Below are positions 12,271-22,400 of a stretch of 64,000 nucleotides of DNA, one piece after another. Within the stretch, counting starts at the first letter, position 1. Each line of letters opens with the position of its first letter. The stretch spans positions 193,501-257,500 of the forward strand of contig NW_013171868.1 of NCBI RefSeq assembly GCF_000151665.1, in the 5' to 3' direction. The notes beneath the pieces were generated by a model. The model worked only from the letters and a program-made list of their open reading frames with translations. It made no database searches and had not been told where the DNA came from. Both the position numbers and the translations under genes were made by a program. This DNA comes from Blastocystis hominis (Eukaryota; Sar; Bigyra; Opalinata; Blastocystidae).

Positions 12271-12747
12271 TCAAGAAACAGCACACTTTCTGCAATAGTT
12301 AATCTCGATCGTCTCATCTTCCATAAAGCTGGTCACAATTGACTGACAGGCGAGATGATAGCTACAAAGAATGAATCCTAAAGAGCCTACCCCTTTCCTT
12401 TTCCTCTCCGTCTGAGCAATCCACTTTCTTTCGCAGTCATTAAAGTCTGGTCACTCAAAGCCGGCGACATCAGCACAGCGCAAGTACCGCAAGTGCAATT
12501 TCCACCACAGCGATCTGCAGATTCACTATTTATCGTAACAGGTACTCTGAATGGGAATTGCGGCACTCTTAATAGCATCCAATAAAGTAGACTCCTCCGG
12601 GGCAGTGACGTCATAGTTTTTGACGTTTCCCTTTGAGTCTGTGTACTTCACTTTGAATGATACTGGATATTACTCCTAGCAACCAAAATTACCAGAGAAG
12701 GAACGAACAGGAAGTACGCTAAGTGATCTCGCGACAAATCGTTGCAT
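12271..12747 (-). CDS. [2Fe-2S] ferredoxin, adrenodoxin type, with organelle presequence
   Basis: Small electron carrier of mitochondrial or mitochondrion-related-organelle type. Four exons; the introns are about 29-31 bases. The product starts MQRFVARSLSVLPVRSFS, an arginine/serine-rich, acid-free stretch typical of an organelle targeting peptide. The cluster loop is CGGNCTCGTC, matching the adrenodoxin-type Cys spacing, and the fourth ligand lies in YHLACQSI near the C terminus. The usual hydrophobic loop before the last cysteine is replaced by a basic RRRGKGKG segment, which is odd and could alter partner binding. Likely roles by family are Fe-S cluster assembly or organelle redox transfer. 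Length about 128 residues is normal. Confidence 0.85.
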
Positions 12748-12852
12748 ATTAAAAGATATTAGTAAGAGCAAAAAACTCTATAGAGTTTCTCACTTTCCAC
12801 TTTTCTATTCTACTTTTTGTGGATCATTTGGTAGTGTGAAGGCCAGAGTGAT

Positions 12853-13307
12853 ATGTCTGAAAAAAGAATGCTCTTCTGGACAATTGGAGTGGGTACGATC
12901 CTGCTGCTTCCATTTATTCACCACTACAATAAAAAGCACAACAGAATAACAGCGGATGGTGTTTCTAGACAATTGGATGCCGTCAATAGGGAGAGCAAAA
13001 TTCGTATGATTTCTGGTTGTGGTACAACTGTAGCGTTGACTCCTTTCAAGAAGAAGCGATCTCAAGTTCGTTTTGCTGATGAGCAGACTTCTGTCATTAA
13101 CCACGAAGTATTGCTCTCTAACTCTCTGCTCTTCTATAGGGTAACTCTCCGTTGGAAGTGGTCATTCCTTACCAGCCCGAACTTGATTCTACTGATAGTG
13201 CCCCTGTAATATTACCAGAACAACGTTTGTCACTTCCGCATAATGAAAAGAGACAGTTCAGCAATCCTATTCGGTTTTTGAACAGACACCGTTCCTATAG
13301 TTATTGA
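12853..13307 (+). CDS. Small membrane-anchored protein, unknown family
   Basis: Two exons joined across a 33-base intron near 13110-13140. The product starts MSEKRMLFWTIGVGTILLLP, giving one N-terminal hydrophobic segment (about residues 7-21) followed by a basic, soluble tail of about 110 residues with FKKKRSQVRF and RFLNRHRSYSY at the end. This looks like a signal-anchored or single-pass membrane protein. I do not recognise the family. The TGA at 13305-13307 is followed three bases later by an exact TGTTTGTT. It is divergent from the ferredoxin gene, with about 105 bases between start codons. Confidence 0.7.
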
Positions 13308-13310
13308 AGC

Positions 13311-13318
13311 TGTTTGTT
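13311..13318 (+). terminator. TGTTTGTT 3'-end motif
   Basis: Exact octamer three bases after the stop codon of the small membrane protein. Confidence 0.65.
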
Positions 13319-13340
13319 TCACTCTCATTGGATCCAAAAC

Positions 13341-13775
13341 ATGGAATCAACTGTATTTACTACACTATTCCTGCTTTCGTTATATTTTTGTATCCCTATG
13401 AGAGGATTGTTCCAGGATTCAAAAGGCACTGCTTTTCAAGTACCCAAACCTTGTAAGTTTGGTCTCCTTTCGCAATGTATAGTTGGAGGCAATAACCCCT
13501 TCTCTTCTCAATCTCAAGCGCCTCAAAATACGGAAAGCAGCAATAGCCATCCAGGCTTTACCTTTCCTTCTTTTACAAACCTATTTGTGGCGAGTCGGAG
13601 CTCTCAGTACAATGAAATACGTAAAAGTGAAACAACCACTGACAAGACAATCGATTGGTCCACAATCCATATCCATATTAGTCAAGAAACGCGTAAATCG
13701 GCATCTGTTCCCTATGTACTCTCTTATCCATGTTTTCCTCAAACAAATACTAAATTCACTCTTCCTGCATCTTAG
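13341..13775 (+). CDS. Small probable secreted protein
   Basis: Begins MESTVFTTLFLLSLYFCIPM, a good signal-peptide profile, then a serine/threonine/asparagine-rich body containing several phenylalanine-containing motifs (GNNPFSS, HPGFTFPSF). A 30-base GT-AG intron near 13453-13482 is a multiple of three, so the frame is open with or without splicing; intron presence is inferred from its length and signals. The TAG at 13773-13775 overlaps the 3' end of the ACL4-like gene on the other strand by about 20 bases. No family recognised. The true 3' end could differ, because no TGTTTGTT is seen here. Confidence 0.5.
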   Translation: MESTVFTTLFLLSLYFCIPMRGLFQDSKGTAFQVPKPCKFGLLSQCIVGGNNPFSSQSQAPQNTESSNSHPGFTFPSFTNLFVASRSSQYNEIRKSETTTDKTIDWSTIHIHISQETRKSASVPYVLSYPCFPQTNTKFTLPAS

Positions 13776-14942
13776 CTTCCTCCTCCGGAATTTCCTGCAT
13801 TTTTTCCGCCTCTGGGTTCGCAGCCTGCCCATCGCGCAGATCTTTCAGCAGTTTCTGCACCTCCTCCATCTGCGCGCACAGCTCAGGAATATTTCCCTCC
13901 CTCTTCAACATCTCCTGAATTCTCTATTCCTCAGCGCTCCGCCTCGCTGCCACCTTCTCCAGGACCGTCGCGAACTCCAATCCCATCGAGTAGCTCTGCA
14001 GATTGTAGTGCGCGGTGGCCATCAAGAACAGCAGCTCGTTGTTCTCGTCGTTTTCCAGCAGCAGCTGATCGAACAGATTCACCGCCGCCTCGCATCGATC
14101 TCTCTACCGTCCACTCGTCTCTTCGCATCTACGCAGCTGTCGTCGTTGTCGAGCTCGAGAAGCATCTTTCCGGCGAATAAGCGAACGTCGTAGGCGGGAA
14201 GGAAGTCGGTGGTCGTGTCGATCGCGGCGATGATCTCGCTCACGTGCATCAAAATTTGCTCCGCGTCGTCGAAGCGGCATTGCGACATGCGACAGCTCGC
14301 TAACATGACCAGGCCGTCCACGTTGTCGGGACAGAGGGAGAGGCCGTGCGTGATGCACCCCTCGCAGTTCTGCTCGGCGTCTGGCTCTTCGGTGGAGTTA
14401 AGAACCTCGTATGAAAATGCAGGATATCATAAATCGGTCATGTACAGCTCGCCTACGGAGCAATAGGCACCACAGAGACGATTGAGAAGCATCTGCTTGT
14501 CCTCTCCGTCCGGAGTCGCGTTCACCTCAGCCTCGAGGAGCTGGATTCCTTTGCGGTAGCACGTTACAGCATCATTTCCATTCTACGCTCAATACGGCAG
14601 TCCAGTCGTACCTGAAGCTGTCCCAAGTACATCCACTTCTCATAATTATGATCGGGGTCCTCTTTTGCACTTTTCACAAGCAACTACACAATTACCAGAA
14701 ATCCAAATGCACACTGGAAATGCCTTTTCATCTTCTCCAAGTTCCATATATACGTTTGCTGTTTTATCCACAACCTCCAGATTGTCAGGTTGCTGCTTCA
14801 ACGCCTCTTCTAAATGGAGCAACGCTCCCTTTCCATCCATTTTGTCGATGCAGTTTTGGGCTCTCTGTAAAAGAGTTGAAACATCAGCAACTAAAGACTT
14901 TCCTTTGTTGGACTTGTCATTGCGGTTCCTTTTAGAGGGCAT
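13756..14942 (-). CDS. TPR protein, probable ACL4-type rpL4 chaperone
   Basis: Starts MPSKRNRNDKSNKGKSLVAD and continues into helical TPR-like repeats (LLQRAQNCIDKMDGKGALLH, then LEEALKQQPDN). The segment LYMTDLCEEPDAEQNC and the following repeats resemble the ACL4 family, which in yeast escorts nascent ribosomal protein uL4 to the nucleus. The acidic C terminus (EIPEEEAKMQEE) also fits. Six exons are needed. Five junctions are ordinary 29-31-base GT-AG introns. The other, 14392-14427, has AT-AC ends and restores exactly the conserved segment quoted. The TGA is at 13756-13758, and TGTTTGAG follows. Family naming is moderate; the TPR assignment is firmer. Confidence 0.72.
14392..14427 (-). other. 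Candidate U12-type AT-AC intron, 36 bases
   Basis: On the minus strand it begins ATATCCTGC (U12 consensus ATATCCTTT), contains TTCTTAACT (branch consensus TTCCTTAAC) and ends CCAC. Removing it joins MTDL(TG) to (C)GAAGAG in frame, where the unspliced frame has an immediate stop. No GT-AG pair nearby keeps the conserved residues. Confidence 0.7.
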
Positions 14943-15059
14943 GTCCACAATTTACAACGGTATCAACTCTATTGGAAAGACTCGCACAGAGTCAAGGGAG
15001 TTTCATGCCCCTTGTTTAAAGGTTTTTTTCTACTTCTACTACTTTTCTCAAGAATCGTG

Positions 15060-15810
15060 ATGGCCAAAGAAGGAAAGAGGGAGAGGAAGGAGAAAAAGGA
15101 AAAAGGAGTCGATCATCGTCTCGAGGTTACCTTGTGTTCGGATTGTACCTCTAGACATACCGCAAAGTGATCAAGAAGCAGAAGGCACTACAGAAAAGCA
15201 CGGACGAGACCGAGTATGGGAATTGTTGGGTTTTTGAGCTAGAAAAGTTGCGGAAGAAAATAAGCCCGAGGAGATTAAAACACCCGATAGTACTGTAGAG
15301 CAGTAGACTTCATTGTTGTGTCTTTTTGTAGAAAAGATCCCGCCAAGAAGCCACCAAAGAAGCCAAAGAAGCCAAAGAAGCCAAAGAAGAAAGTGGAGAA
15401 GCCAAAGCCGGGACAGGTCATTGTAGTTGAGTCGCCCCTCCCTGGAAAAGCAGCAGCTCTGGAGTATCTCCACAAGTGGAATGATGATCGGAACAACTGG
15501 TCCTTTAAGAAAAACAAGCAAGTAGGGCGAAATGGCTGTTGATTCCCAGAATTGGCTGATACGTCATATTCTCGACCCCTACCAAATTACAAAGGAGGAT
15601 TTTAAGATTCTCTTGCGTTATCTCATGGGCCTGGAGGTCATAGTTTGGAGGGAGTTGAATGTTTAGGGAAATAGCAAATCTCTGGTTCTTGATATCTGCA
15701 AGAAAGCGAAGGAAGCCATCTCGCCGAACAACGAACAACCGACAGATGCTCTGGAGCGTATCCAGTTATCGCGAGTAACCGTTCTCACATCGATGTTTGA
15801 AGGAAAGTGA
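15060..15810 (+). CDS. WKF-domain protein (C7orf50-like)
   Basis: Starts MAKEGKRERKEKKEKGVDHR, then a long lysine/proline tract (repeats of KKPKKPKKP) and the WKF-type domain: AALEYLHKWNDDRNNWSFKK, then WLIRHILDPYQITKEDFKIL. Human C7orf50, with the same domain, is a nucleolar protein of little-known role, probably in ribosome biogenesis. At least five introns of about 28-47 bases are implied; the one before the lysine/proline tract needs the second of two possible acceptors to keep frame. The TGA at 15808-15810 is followed two bases later by TGTTTGTT. It is convergent with the next gene. Confidence 0.75.
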
Positions 15811-15812
15811 CT

Positions 15813-15820
15813 TGTTTGTT
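15813..15820 (+). terminator. TGTTTGTT 3'-end motif
   Basis: Exact octamer two bases after the TGA of the WKF-domain gene. Confidence 0.65.
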
Positions 15821-15851
15821 TGCTTGTTTGTTTGCTCCAAACAAGAAGCGA

Positions 15852-16312
15852 ATTTAAAAGTCATAACAACGTCCCTTAATCTCCCAATCTCCGTAGCGAG
15901 TAGGTTCGGCATTGTTAAAAACTCCTCGTGGGGGATTCCACTCTCCCGTTTTAGGATCAATCTACGCTCACAGTTCAGACCCTCGACTACCATTTCAACA
16001 TAGTCCTCTTCTTCCAACTCGAAGGGATAATCATCTCCCTTCAGATTCTTAGGCACTGGTTTTGCCTTCTTCTCTTGCTCCTTTTTATCCATAAGATCAT
16101 CAAAAGCCTATGGTGAAGAATGAACTCACTCTCACTTACTTTTGCTTTCGGGCAGTTTGCCTCATCTACCTCTGTTTCCTAGAATCAAATTCAATGCGTA
16201 CTCCTACCGATTTGAAAGGATTTGTAAAGAGCGATCGTTGCACAGTTGTAACACCAACAGCACGTACCGCAGAGAGAGCACGAGCACCGTTACGCACAAA
16301 GAGAGATATCAT
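15852..16312 (-). CDS. Unknown protein with organelle-type presequence
   Basis: Three exons with introns of about 29 and 32 bases. The N terminus, MISLFVRNGARALSAVRAVG, is basic, hydrophobic and acid-free, typical of a mitochondrion-related-organelle presequence. The mature part is acidic then mixed (DYPFELEEEDYVEMVVEGLN, RRLILKRESGIPHEEF). No family recognised. No in-frame stop occurs before 15766, which would run through the 3' end of the convergent gene. A TTGTTTGG motif sits just after the frame reaches MTFK, so a T near 15852 followed by poly(A) would create TAA. End coordinate is therefore inferred. Confidence 0.6.
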
Positions 16313-16661
16313 TTACTATGTTCAACAATACTTTGACACGAATCAGTTTTTTCGTTTTTCGTTTTTCGGGATTAAGGATGGCAGTTTGCTTGCTTCGTTT
16401 TGTTTTCAAAGACCTTGCTTTTCTGCTGCCCAATTTGTGATTTATGGAATCGAGAATAAAGATAAAGTCTAGCACTGCACACAAATCGCTCTTGGGAAAT
16501 CCTCCGCAGCCATCCACAGTTTATTCTTCTCTATGGATCTGTTAACATCCTTTCTAGAAGCGAATCTGAATGTTCCAATATAATCGAATGAAAGCAATAG
16601 CTAAAGCAACAGATAGTGGAAACTGTGGAAATCAGAAATAGAACCATTTCTTTTCTATTCA
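16313..16661. other. Intergenic DNA between divergent genes
   Basis: Promoter region shared by the presequence protein and SUCLG1. It contains a TTTTTCGTTTTTCG direct repeat near 16350. Nothing else recognised. Confidence 0.5.
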
Positions 16662-17687
16662 ATGCTCTCAAGCGTTTCTAAAGTATCGCGTATCGGATTA
16701 TCCGTTGCTCGCGCCAGCAGCACTGCGCGCGTGTGGATTGACAAGAACACCAAGGTAATCGGTCAGGGTATCACTGGAAAGAATGTGAGCATCGTTTTTG
16801 TGTTTGCCTGATGCTGTAGGGTACGTTCCACACGCAGCAGGCTATTGAGTACGGAACCAAGATGGTCGGTGGAGTAAATCCCAAGAAGGCTGGTAGCACT
16901 CACTTGGGTCTGCCTATTTTCTCAAGTGTGGAGGAGGTAGAATGTTTGAATCGCTAAACTATCTTTCTAGGCCAAGAAGGCTACGAATGCTGACGCTACC
17001 GTCATTTACGTGCCTCCTAGCGGCGCTGCTTCCGCAATTCTGGAGGCTGTTGCTGCTGAGATCCCTCTGATCGTGTGCATCACGGAGGGAATTCCCCAGC
17101 ACGACATGCTCCGCGTGAAGGACATCATGAAGAGCCAGTCGAAGTCTCGTCTGATCGGTCCGAACTGCCCGGGTATCATCAAGCCCGGTGAGTGCAAGAT
17201 CGGCATCATGCCCGGTTACATCCACAAGAAGGGCAAGATCGGTGTGGTGTCCCGCTCTGGCACGCTGACGTACGAGGCGGTGGCGCAGACGACGAAGTAC
17301 GGTCTGGGTCAGTCGACGGTGGTGGGCATCGGCGGCGATCCGTTCAACGGTACGAACTTCATCGACTGTCTGGAGCGCTTCACGAACGATCCGCAGACGG
17401 AGGGCATCGTGATGATCGGCGAGATCGGCGGCACGGCGGAGGAGGACGCTGCGGAGTGGCTGAAGCAGTACGGAGACCCGTCCAAGCCGGTGGTGGGATT
17501 CATTGCCGGACGCACGGCGCCGCCGGGTCGCCGCATGGGGCACGCGGGAGCGATCATTTCGGGAGGAAAGGGAACGGCGAAGGCGAAGATGGAGGCGATG
17601 ACTGCGGTGGGAATCAAGGTGGTGGACACCCCGGCGCAGATCGGAGAGGCGATTTATGGACTGATGAAGGCGGCAGGAAAGGCCTAA
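16662..17687 (+). CDS. SUCLG1: Succinyl-CoA ligase alpha subunit, organellar
   Basis: Makes succinate and ATP (or GTP) from succinyl-CoA with the beta subunit; in anaerobic protists it supplies substrate-level ATP in hydrogenosome-like organelles. Starts [20 protein letters not shown], a presequence. Introns are at 16785-16819 and 16937-16970. Visible motifs are the CoA-binding Rossmann part ([20 protein letters not shown]), the [20 protein letters not shown] stretch and the phosphorylated histidine in [15 protein letters not shown]. Length about 318 residues is normal. The coding region is GC-rich compared with flanks. TGTTTGTT lies at 17715-17722. Confidence 0.96.
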
Positions 17688-17714
17688 ACTATTTGTAACT
17701 ACAGTTTCTTGGCG

Positions 17715-17722
17715 TGTTTGTT
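17715..17722 (+). terminator. TGTTTGTT 3'-end motif after SUCLG1
   Basis: Exact octamer 28 bases after the stop codon. Confidence 0.6.
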
Positions 17723-17770
17723 AAATTAAGGGGGTGACAGAAATCGAGAATTATATAGGGATCAAATAGA

Positions 17771-17795
17771 GGAAACCCGGTACCCCCTGGGTTCC
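17771..17795. promoter_or_regulatory. Imperfect inverted repeat upstream of eL21
   Basis: GGAAACCC and GGGTTCC flank a nine-base loop, about 75 bases upstream of the proposed 5'UTR intron. It could be a promoter element or a chance hairpin. Confidence 0.25.
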
Positions 17796-17844
17796 TTCTT
17801 TCATTGCTTTGAGATTACAGAAATTTCGCACCAAGAAATAGAAT

Positions 17845-17965
17845 GTAAGTATCATTTGCGTGCCATGCGTTTTTGCAAGAGGGAAGAGCAATCAGGAATC
17901 GAATTCGAGTGCCCTTCCTTGGTTTTGCGTAATGAGGAGAGCAGTGATTCTAACGAATTGTGTAG
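17845..17965 (+). other. Probable 121-base 5'UTR intron of eL21
   Basis: GTAAGT at 17845 and TGTGTAG ending at 17965 bracket a stretch with no frame linked to eL21, three bases before the eL21 ATG. It is about four times longer than other introns here. No clear box C/D signature was found. Confidence 0.5.
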
Positions 17966-17968
17966 ACA

Positions 17969-18442
17969 ATGCCTCACGCTAATGGATATCGTGCCCGTAC
18001 TCGTTACATGTTCAAGAGAGCTTTCCGCAACCACGGAGTAGTTCCTCTGTCTACGAACATGCGCTGCTATCACGTAGGTGACTACGTCGATATTGTGGCC
18101 AACGGAGCTGTTCACAAGGGTATGCCTTTCAAGGGTTACCACGGACGCACTGGAGTCGTTTTTGATGTCACCAAGACCGCTGTGGGTGTGGAGGTGAACA
18201 AGCAGGTGAGAAACCGCATCATCAAGAAGAGAATCCACGTGAAGGTCGAGCATGTCCTGCCTTCCAAGTGCAGAAAGCAGCATCTGGACCGTGTGAAGCA
18301 GAACGAAGCCATCAAGGCCGAGAAGAGAGCCGAGAAGGTGTGCCTGAAGCGCCTGCCTGCTCAGCCTCGTGCTGCTCACACTGTGGTTCCCACCAAGCCC
18401 ATTAAGACCGTGTTCGTGCTTCCTTACGAGATTCTGGCTTAA
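17969..18442 (+). CDS. RPL21: Large ribosomal subunit protein eL21
   Basis: Complete single-exon coding region of 157 residues, starting MPHANGYRARTRYMFKRAFR. It shows the family's core: HVGDYVDIVANGAVHKGMPF, then YHGRTGVVFDVTKTAVGVEV, with RIHVKVEHVLPSKC and the basic C-terminal half. It is a cytosolic 60S subunit component. Lysine and arginine codons are biased to AAG and CGN/AGA as in other highly expressed genes of the window. A probable long 5'UTR intron lies directly upstream. Confidence 0.96.
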   Translation: MPHANGYRARTRYMFKRAFRNHGVVPLSTNMRCYHVGDYVDIVANGAVHKGMPFKGYHGRTGVVFDVTKTAVGVEVNKQVRNRIIKKRIHVKVEHVLPSKCRKQHLDRVKQNEAIKAEKRAEKVCLKRLPAQPRAAHTVVPTKPIKTVFVLPYEILA

Positions 18443-18478
18443 GGATGTTGCTGTTGACTGTTGATTTGGTGCTTTGTC

Positions 18479-18486
18479 TGTTTGTT
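18479..18486 (+). terminator. TGTTTGTT 3'-end motif after eL21
   Basis: Exact octamer 36 bases beyond the stop codon and 20 bases before the CCDC25 start. Confidence 0.6.
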
Positions 18487-18505
18487 CAATTCATTTTTGT
18501 TTGAA

Positions 18506-19348
18506 ATGGTGTTTTACTACACGGTGCGAGGTACCCATACTGCGCCTCTCTGGGTAATGACTAGGTGGCTACAAATGCTTCATGGGACGGGATAAGTACG
18601 AGAACGAAGATTTGATCGCATACGGATGGCCAGAGGATGTGTGGTAGGTTTCTCTTTGCACCGTTCCTGTCTAACCTTGTTTTAGGTTCCACGTTGACGA
18701 TGTCTCTTCTGCCCACGTTTACATCCGTCTAAACCCCGTTTCTATCTACGAAATGCTTCGATGTAGGGAGAAACCATTGAAGATATCCCAGAGGAAACAT
18801 TGGAAGATGTGTTCCAACTGGTGAAGGTACTACGTTCTTGTGGACTCTAGTGTGTAGAACCACTCCATTTCTGGTTGCAAGATGCCAAAGGTGAACATTG
18901 TAGGAACTGTGGTGCTCTCTCAGTCTAGGTGTATACATACTGGAGCAACCTGCGCAAAGACCAGACGATGGACACAGGTACGATCGGTTTCCACAACCAG
19001 AAGGATGTGAGAAAGAAGATTGGCGTGTCGCGTGATCGCCTGATTGTCAACCGCATCGAGAAGACAAAGGTGGAGGGAAATCCCGATTTCCGGAAGGAGA
19101 GAGCGGATCGTGACGCGAACGAGTTGCGAGAGAAGAAGAAGGCGTTCAAGGAGCAGAGAATAAGAGAAAAGGAAGAAATGGAGGCAAATAAGAGACGACA
19201 AGAGGAACTCAGCTACGAGTGAGTGTTTTGTACGTTTGTGATGAATAGTCGGATCTTTGAACACACAGAGCTAATGAGCTATAATGATCTCATGACGAAA
19301 TCTGGAGATGTGAGTGCTTCAAAACAGTATGAAGACGATTTCATGTAA
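18506..19348 (+). CDS. CCDC25: CCDC25 homologue (NFACT-R domain protein)
   Basis: Starts MVFYYTVRG and shows the family pattern clearly: GRDKYENEDLIAYGWPEDVW, FHVDDVSSAHVYIRL, then TGTIGFHNQKDVRKKIG and a lysine/glutamate coiled coil, ending YEDDFM like the human protein. The NFACT-R domain is shared with ribosome-quality-control factors; human CCDC25 has also been reported as a DNA-binding membrane protein, and the ancestral role is unclear. About six introns of 29-43 bases are needed. The TAA is at 19346-19348, with TGTTTGTT four bases later. Confidence 0.9.
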
Positions 19349-19352
19349 CGCT

Positions 19353-19360
19353 TGTTTGTT
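19353..19360 (+). terminator. TGTTTGTT 3'-end motif after CCDC25
   Basis: Exact octamer four bases after the TAA. Confidence 0.65.
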
Positions 19361-19465
19361 TCGATGACAGTCTCTGGAGAGTGGTTTGCGAGATGAAAAC
19401 CTCTTTCTTCGCATACATGTCAATTTTGAGAAGAGTCACGAAATGACAAATAATATTTATGCACA

Positions 19466-22400
19466 ATGACATTAGACAATGATCCCGTTGCTATCGTTGG
19501 TATGGGAATGCGAGTTCCTGAAGCTGATGACATTGAGACCTTTTGGAAACTCCTGGAGGAGAAGAGAGACATGACAAGAGACATTCCGAAAGAGCGCTTC
19601 AATCCCGAGTTCTGGTGTAGCACCCACAAAATAAAGGGAAGTTCCGTAGGATGTGATTTCGATACTTCTCATTTGTAGATTTCGCACCGAGGAGGATTTA
19701 TAGATAATATTAGAGACTTTGACGCCCCCTTTTTCAACTTGAGTGCAAATGAAGCACGAGAATTAGATCCCCAGATACGCCTTCTCCTTGAAACTGCATG
19801 GTTCGCGCTCGAAGATGCAGGGTGCTCGCTGGACAATACATGTGGAGTCGGAGGCGTGTTCATTGGACACATGACGCACGTACCCGCCAAAATGTCAAGT
19901 CATCCATAGGACTATATGGAGGTACTAAGTGGATCTCGCTACTTGATCAATTCGCACTGCATGCAAGGAAATGCGGAAACGATGGCTTCTAACCGATTGT
20001 CCTACTTTTTCAATCTCACCGGTCCCTCAATTACCTATAACACTGCCTGCTCTTCCTCTTTGGTAGCTATTCACGGAGCTGTGCGAGCCATCCAAGAGGG
20101 CGAATGTCGATGGGCGTTAGCTGGCGGAGCCAACGCTCTTCTCGACCCTCGCTACTTTGTGGGCTTCACAGACTGGGGCACGATGTCCCCCGACGGCCAC
20201 TGTTTTTCGTTCGACAGTCGCGGAAATGGATATGTGCGAAGCGAAGGCGCTGGGATCGTCGTTTTAAAGAAGCTCTCGGATGCGATGGCTTCTGGAGATC
20301 GCGTGTACGCTGTGATTCGAGGCTGCGGCGTGAATCATGATGGAGCCAAGGCTGCCATTACAAATCCTCGCGCTTTCACTCAACAATTGCTTTTAGAAAA
20401 GGTCTGCAAGGAGTCCGACACCGATCCGAATTCAATCACCTACGTGGAGGCGCACGGCACGGGAACTGTGGCGGGAGACAAAACAGAGGCCAGCGCGATC
20501 AGTGCTGCTCTGTGCAAAAAGAAACGGCCCCATCGCCTGCTGATTGGCTCGCTCAAGTCGAATTTTGGCCACATGGAGGGAGCTGCGGGCGTGGCTTCGC
20601 TGATCAAAGGCGCGCTGTGTGTGTACAAGGGCGAGATCCCAGCAACGATCAAGGTGCAAGAGCCCAACACCAATATTCACTGGGACGACTGGCAGCTGCA
20701 GCTCCCTCTGGATGCGCAGAAGTTCCCGGAAAAGTCAGAATTCCCCAGACGTGTTGTGGTGAGTTCCTTTGGAATCGGAGGCACAAACGCCTGCTTTATC
20801 TTGGAGCAGCCTCCTGCCTGCTGTGTGCTGAGTCCGATCCCCAAACTACCGGAGGATGACCGATGCATTTACACGCTGCTCTGGTCGGGGAAGACGGAGG
20901 CTTCGCTGCGTTCGATTGCGTCGCAGCTGGCCGAGCAATGGACGCGCAATCCGACTCCCGAATCGCACCAAACGCTGTGCAACACGCTGATGTATCATCG
21001 AACCTTGCTTGCTGAGCGCGCTGGGATTGCTGGAACGGCCGACACGATCGCGTCGGAGTTGCAGAAATATGCGACGGGAGATGCTACTTCCGCTGTGCAT
21101 CATAGCAGCGCGCTCGACCATTCGTCCAGACCGGTCGCCTTTGTGTTCTGCGGACAGGGATCCCAGTGGATGACGATGGGCTCGGACTGCATGTCGTCCT
21201 TCCCTGTCTACGCTTCGGTGATGAAGCAGTGCGACGCCATTGTTCGAAAGCTGGGCGGATGGAGCTTATTGGACAAGATCAACTCGAAGGAGGTGAACAC
21301 GACTCGGATTTCTCAGCCCGCCACAACGGCCGTTCAGATTGCACTCGTGGAGCAGCTGAAGGTGTGGGGAGTGGTTCCCACCGCTGTGACTGGCCACAGC
21401 TCGGGAGAAATCGCGGCTGCGTATGTGGCGGGAGCTGTAACGCTGGAAGAGGCGATGAAACTGGCGTACTATCGTGGATCGACGATCTCGGATCTCTCTG
21501 GAGACAAGGGAGGAATGGCGGCTGTGGGACTGACGGCCGAAGCGCTGGCTCCCTATCTGACGAAGTATGAGCATTTGGTGATCGCTTGCTACAACAGTCC
21601 CACAGCATTGACGGTCTCTGGAGATATTGCGGAGATTGATCAGCTTTGTTCAGAGTTGAAGGCGGATGGTCACTTTGCACGCAAGTTGGTGGTGACGCAT
21701 GCGTTCCATTCTCCTCACATGATGGCCGCCATGCCGAAATACCGCGAAGCCATTCGTTCAATCGAGGGAAAGCCTCTATCTTGCCACTTTTTCTCTTCGT
21801 TGAAGGGATGCGAAATTGTCGATGGTTCGAAGCTCAATGCTGACTATTTTGTGAATAATCTAACGCATCCAGTGCTTTTCCCTGATGCGTTGAAGGCCTT
21901 GAGCGTCGTTTCTCCCCACACAGTCATTGTCGAGGTGGGTCCCCATCCGACACTTCAGCGCCCGATTCTTCAGTGCTTAAACGGAATCGAAGGGATGAAA
22001 AGCCGTTGTTTCGGCACTCTGGACAGACGAATGAGCGGTGTTACAGCCTTGATGAACTGCTTGGTGGGTCTTGAAACTGCCGGAACCCACACGATCTTAA
22101 CAGAGCGAGTTCTTCAAGGATGTGCTCAGGACTTGACGGTCACGAGTGCCTCCATCATGAAATCCACGATTCCTTCCAGTGATAGTCTGTCCGCCTCCCT
22201 CTTGCACACCTCTCTATTGCCGTGGAGGTCGGATATACCGCACTATCCTTTCGAGCGGAAGACGTTGTGGGTCGATTCGGAGCATTCGTTCCGTTTCCGC
22301 TATCCTCGAGTTGACCATCCGATTCTGGGCATTCCGCAGATTGCTCCGCAGCCCACGTGGGAAATCGATCTTCAGATGGAGGAAATGGAATGGTTGCATG

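Noticed and set aside
14392-14460. A GT-AG intron in the ACL4-like gene at this place
   Set aside because: The available GT donor would delete the conserved LYMTDL segment and needs a poor acceptor. The AT-AC reading keeps the family motif.
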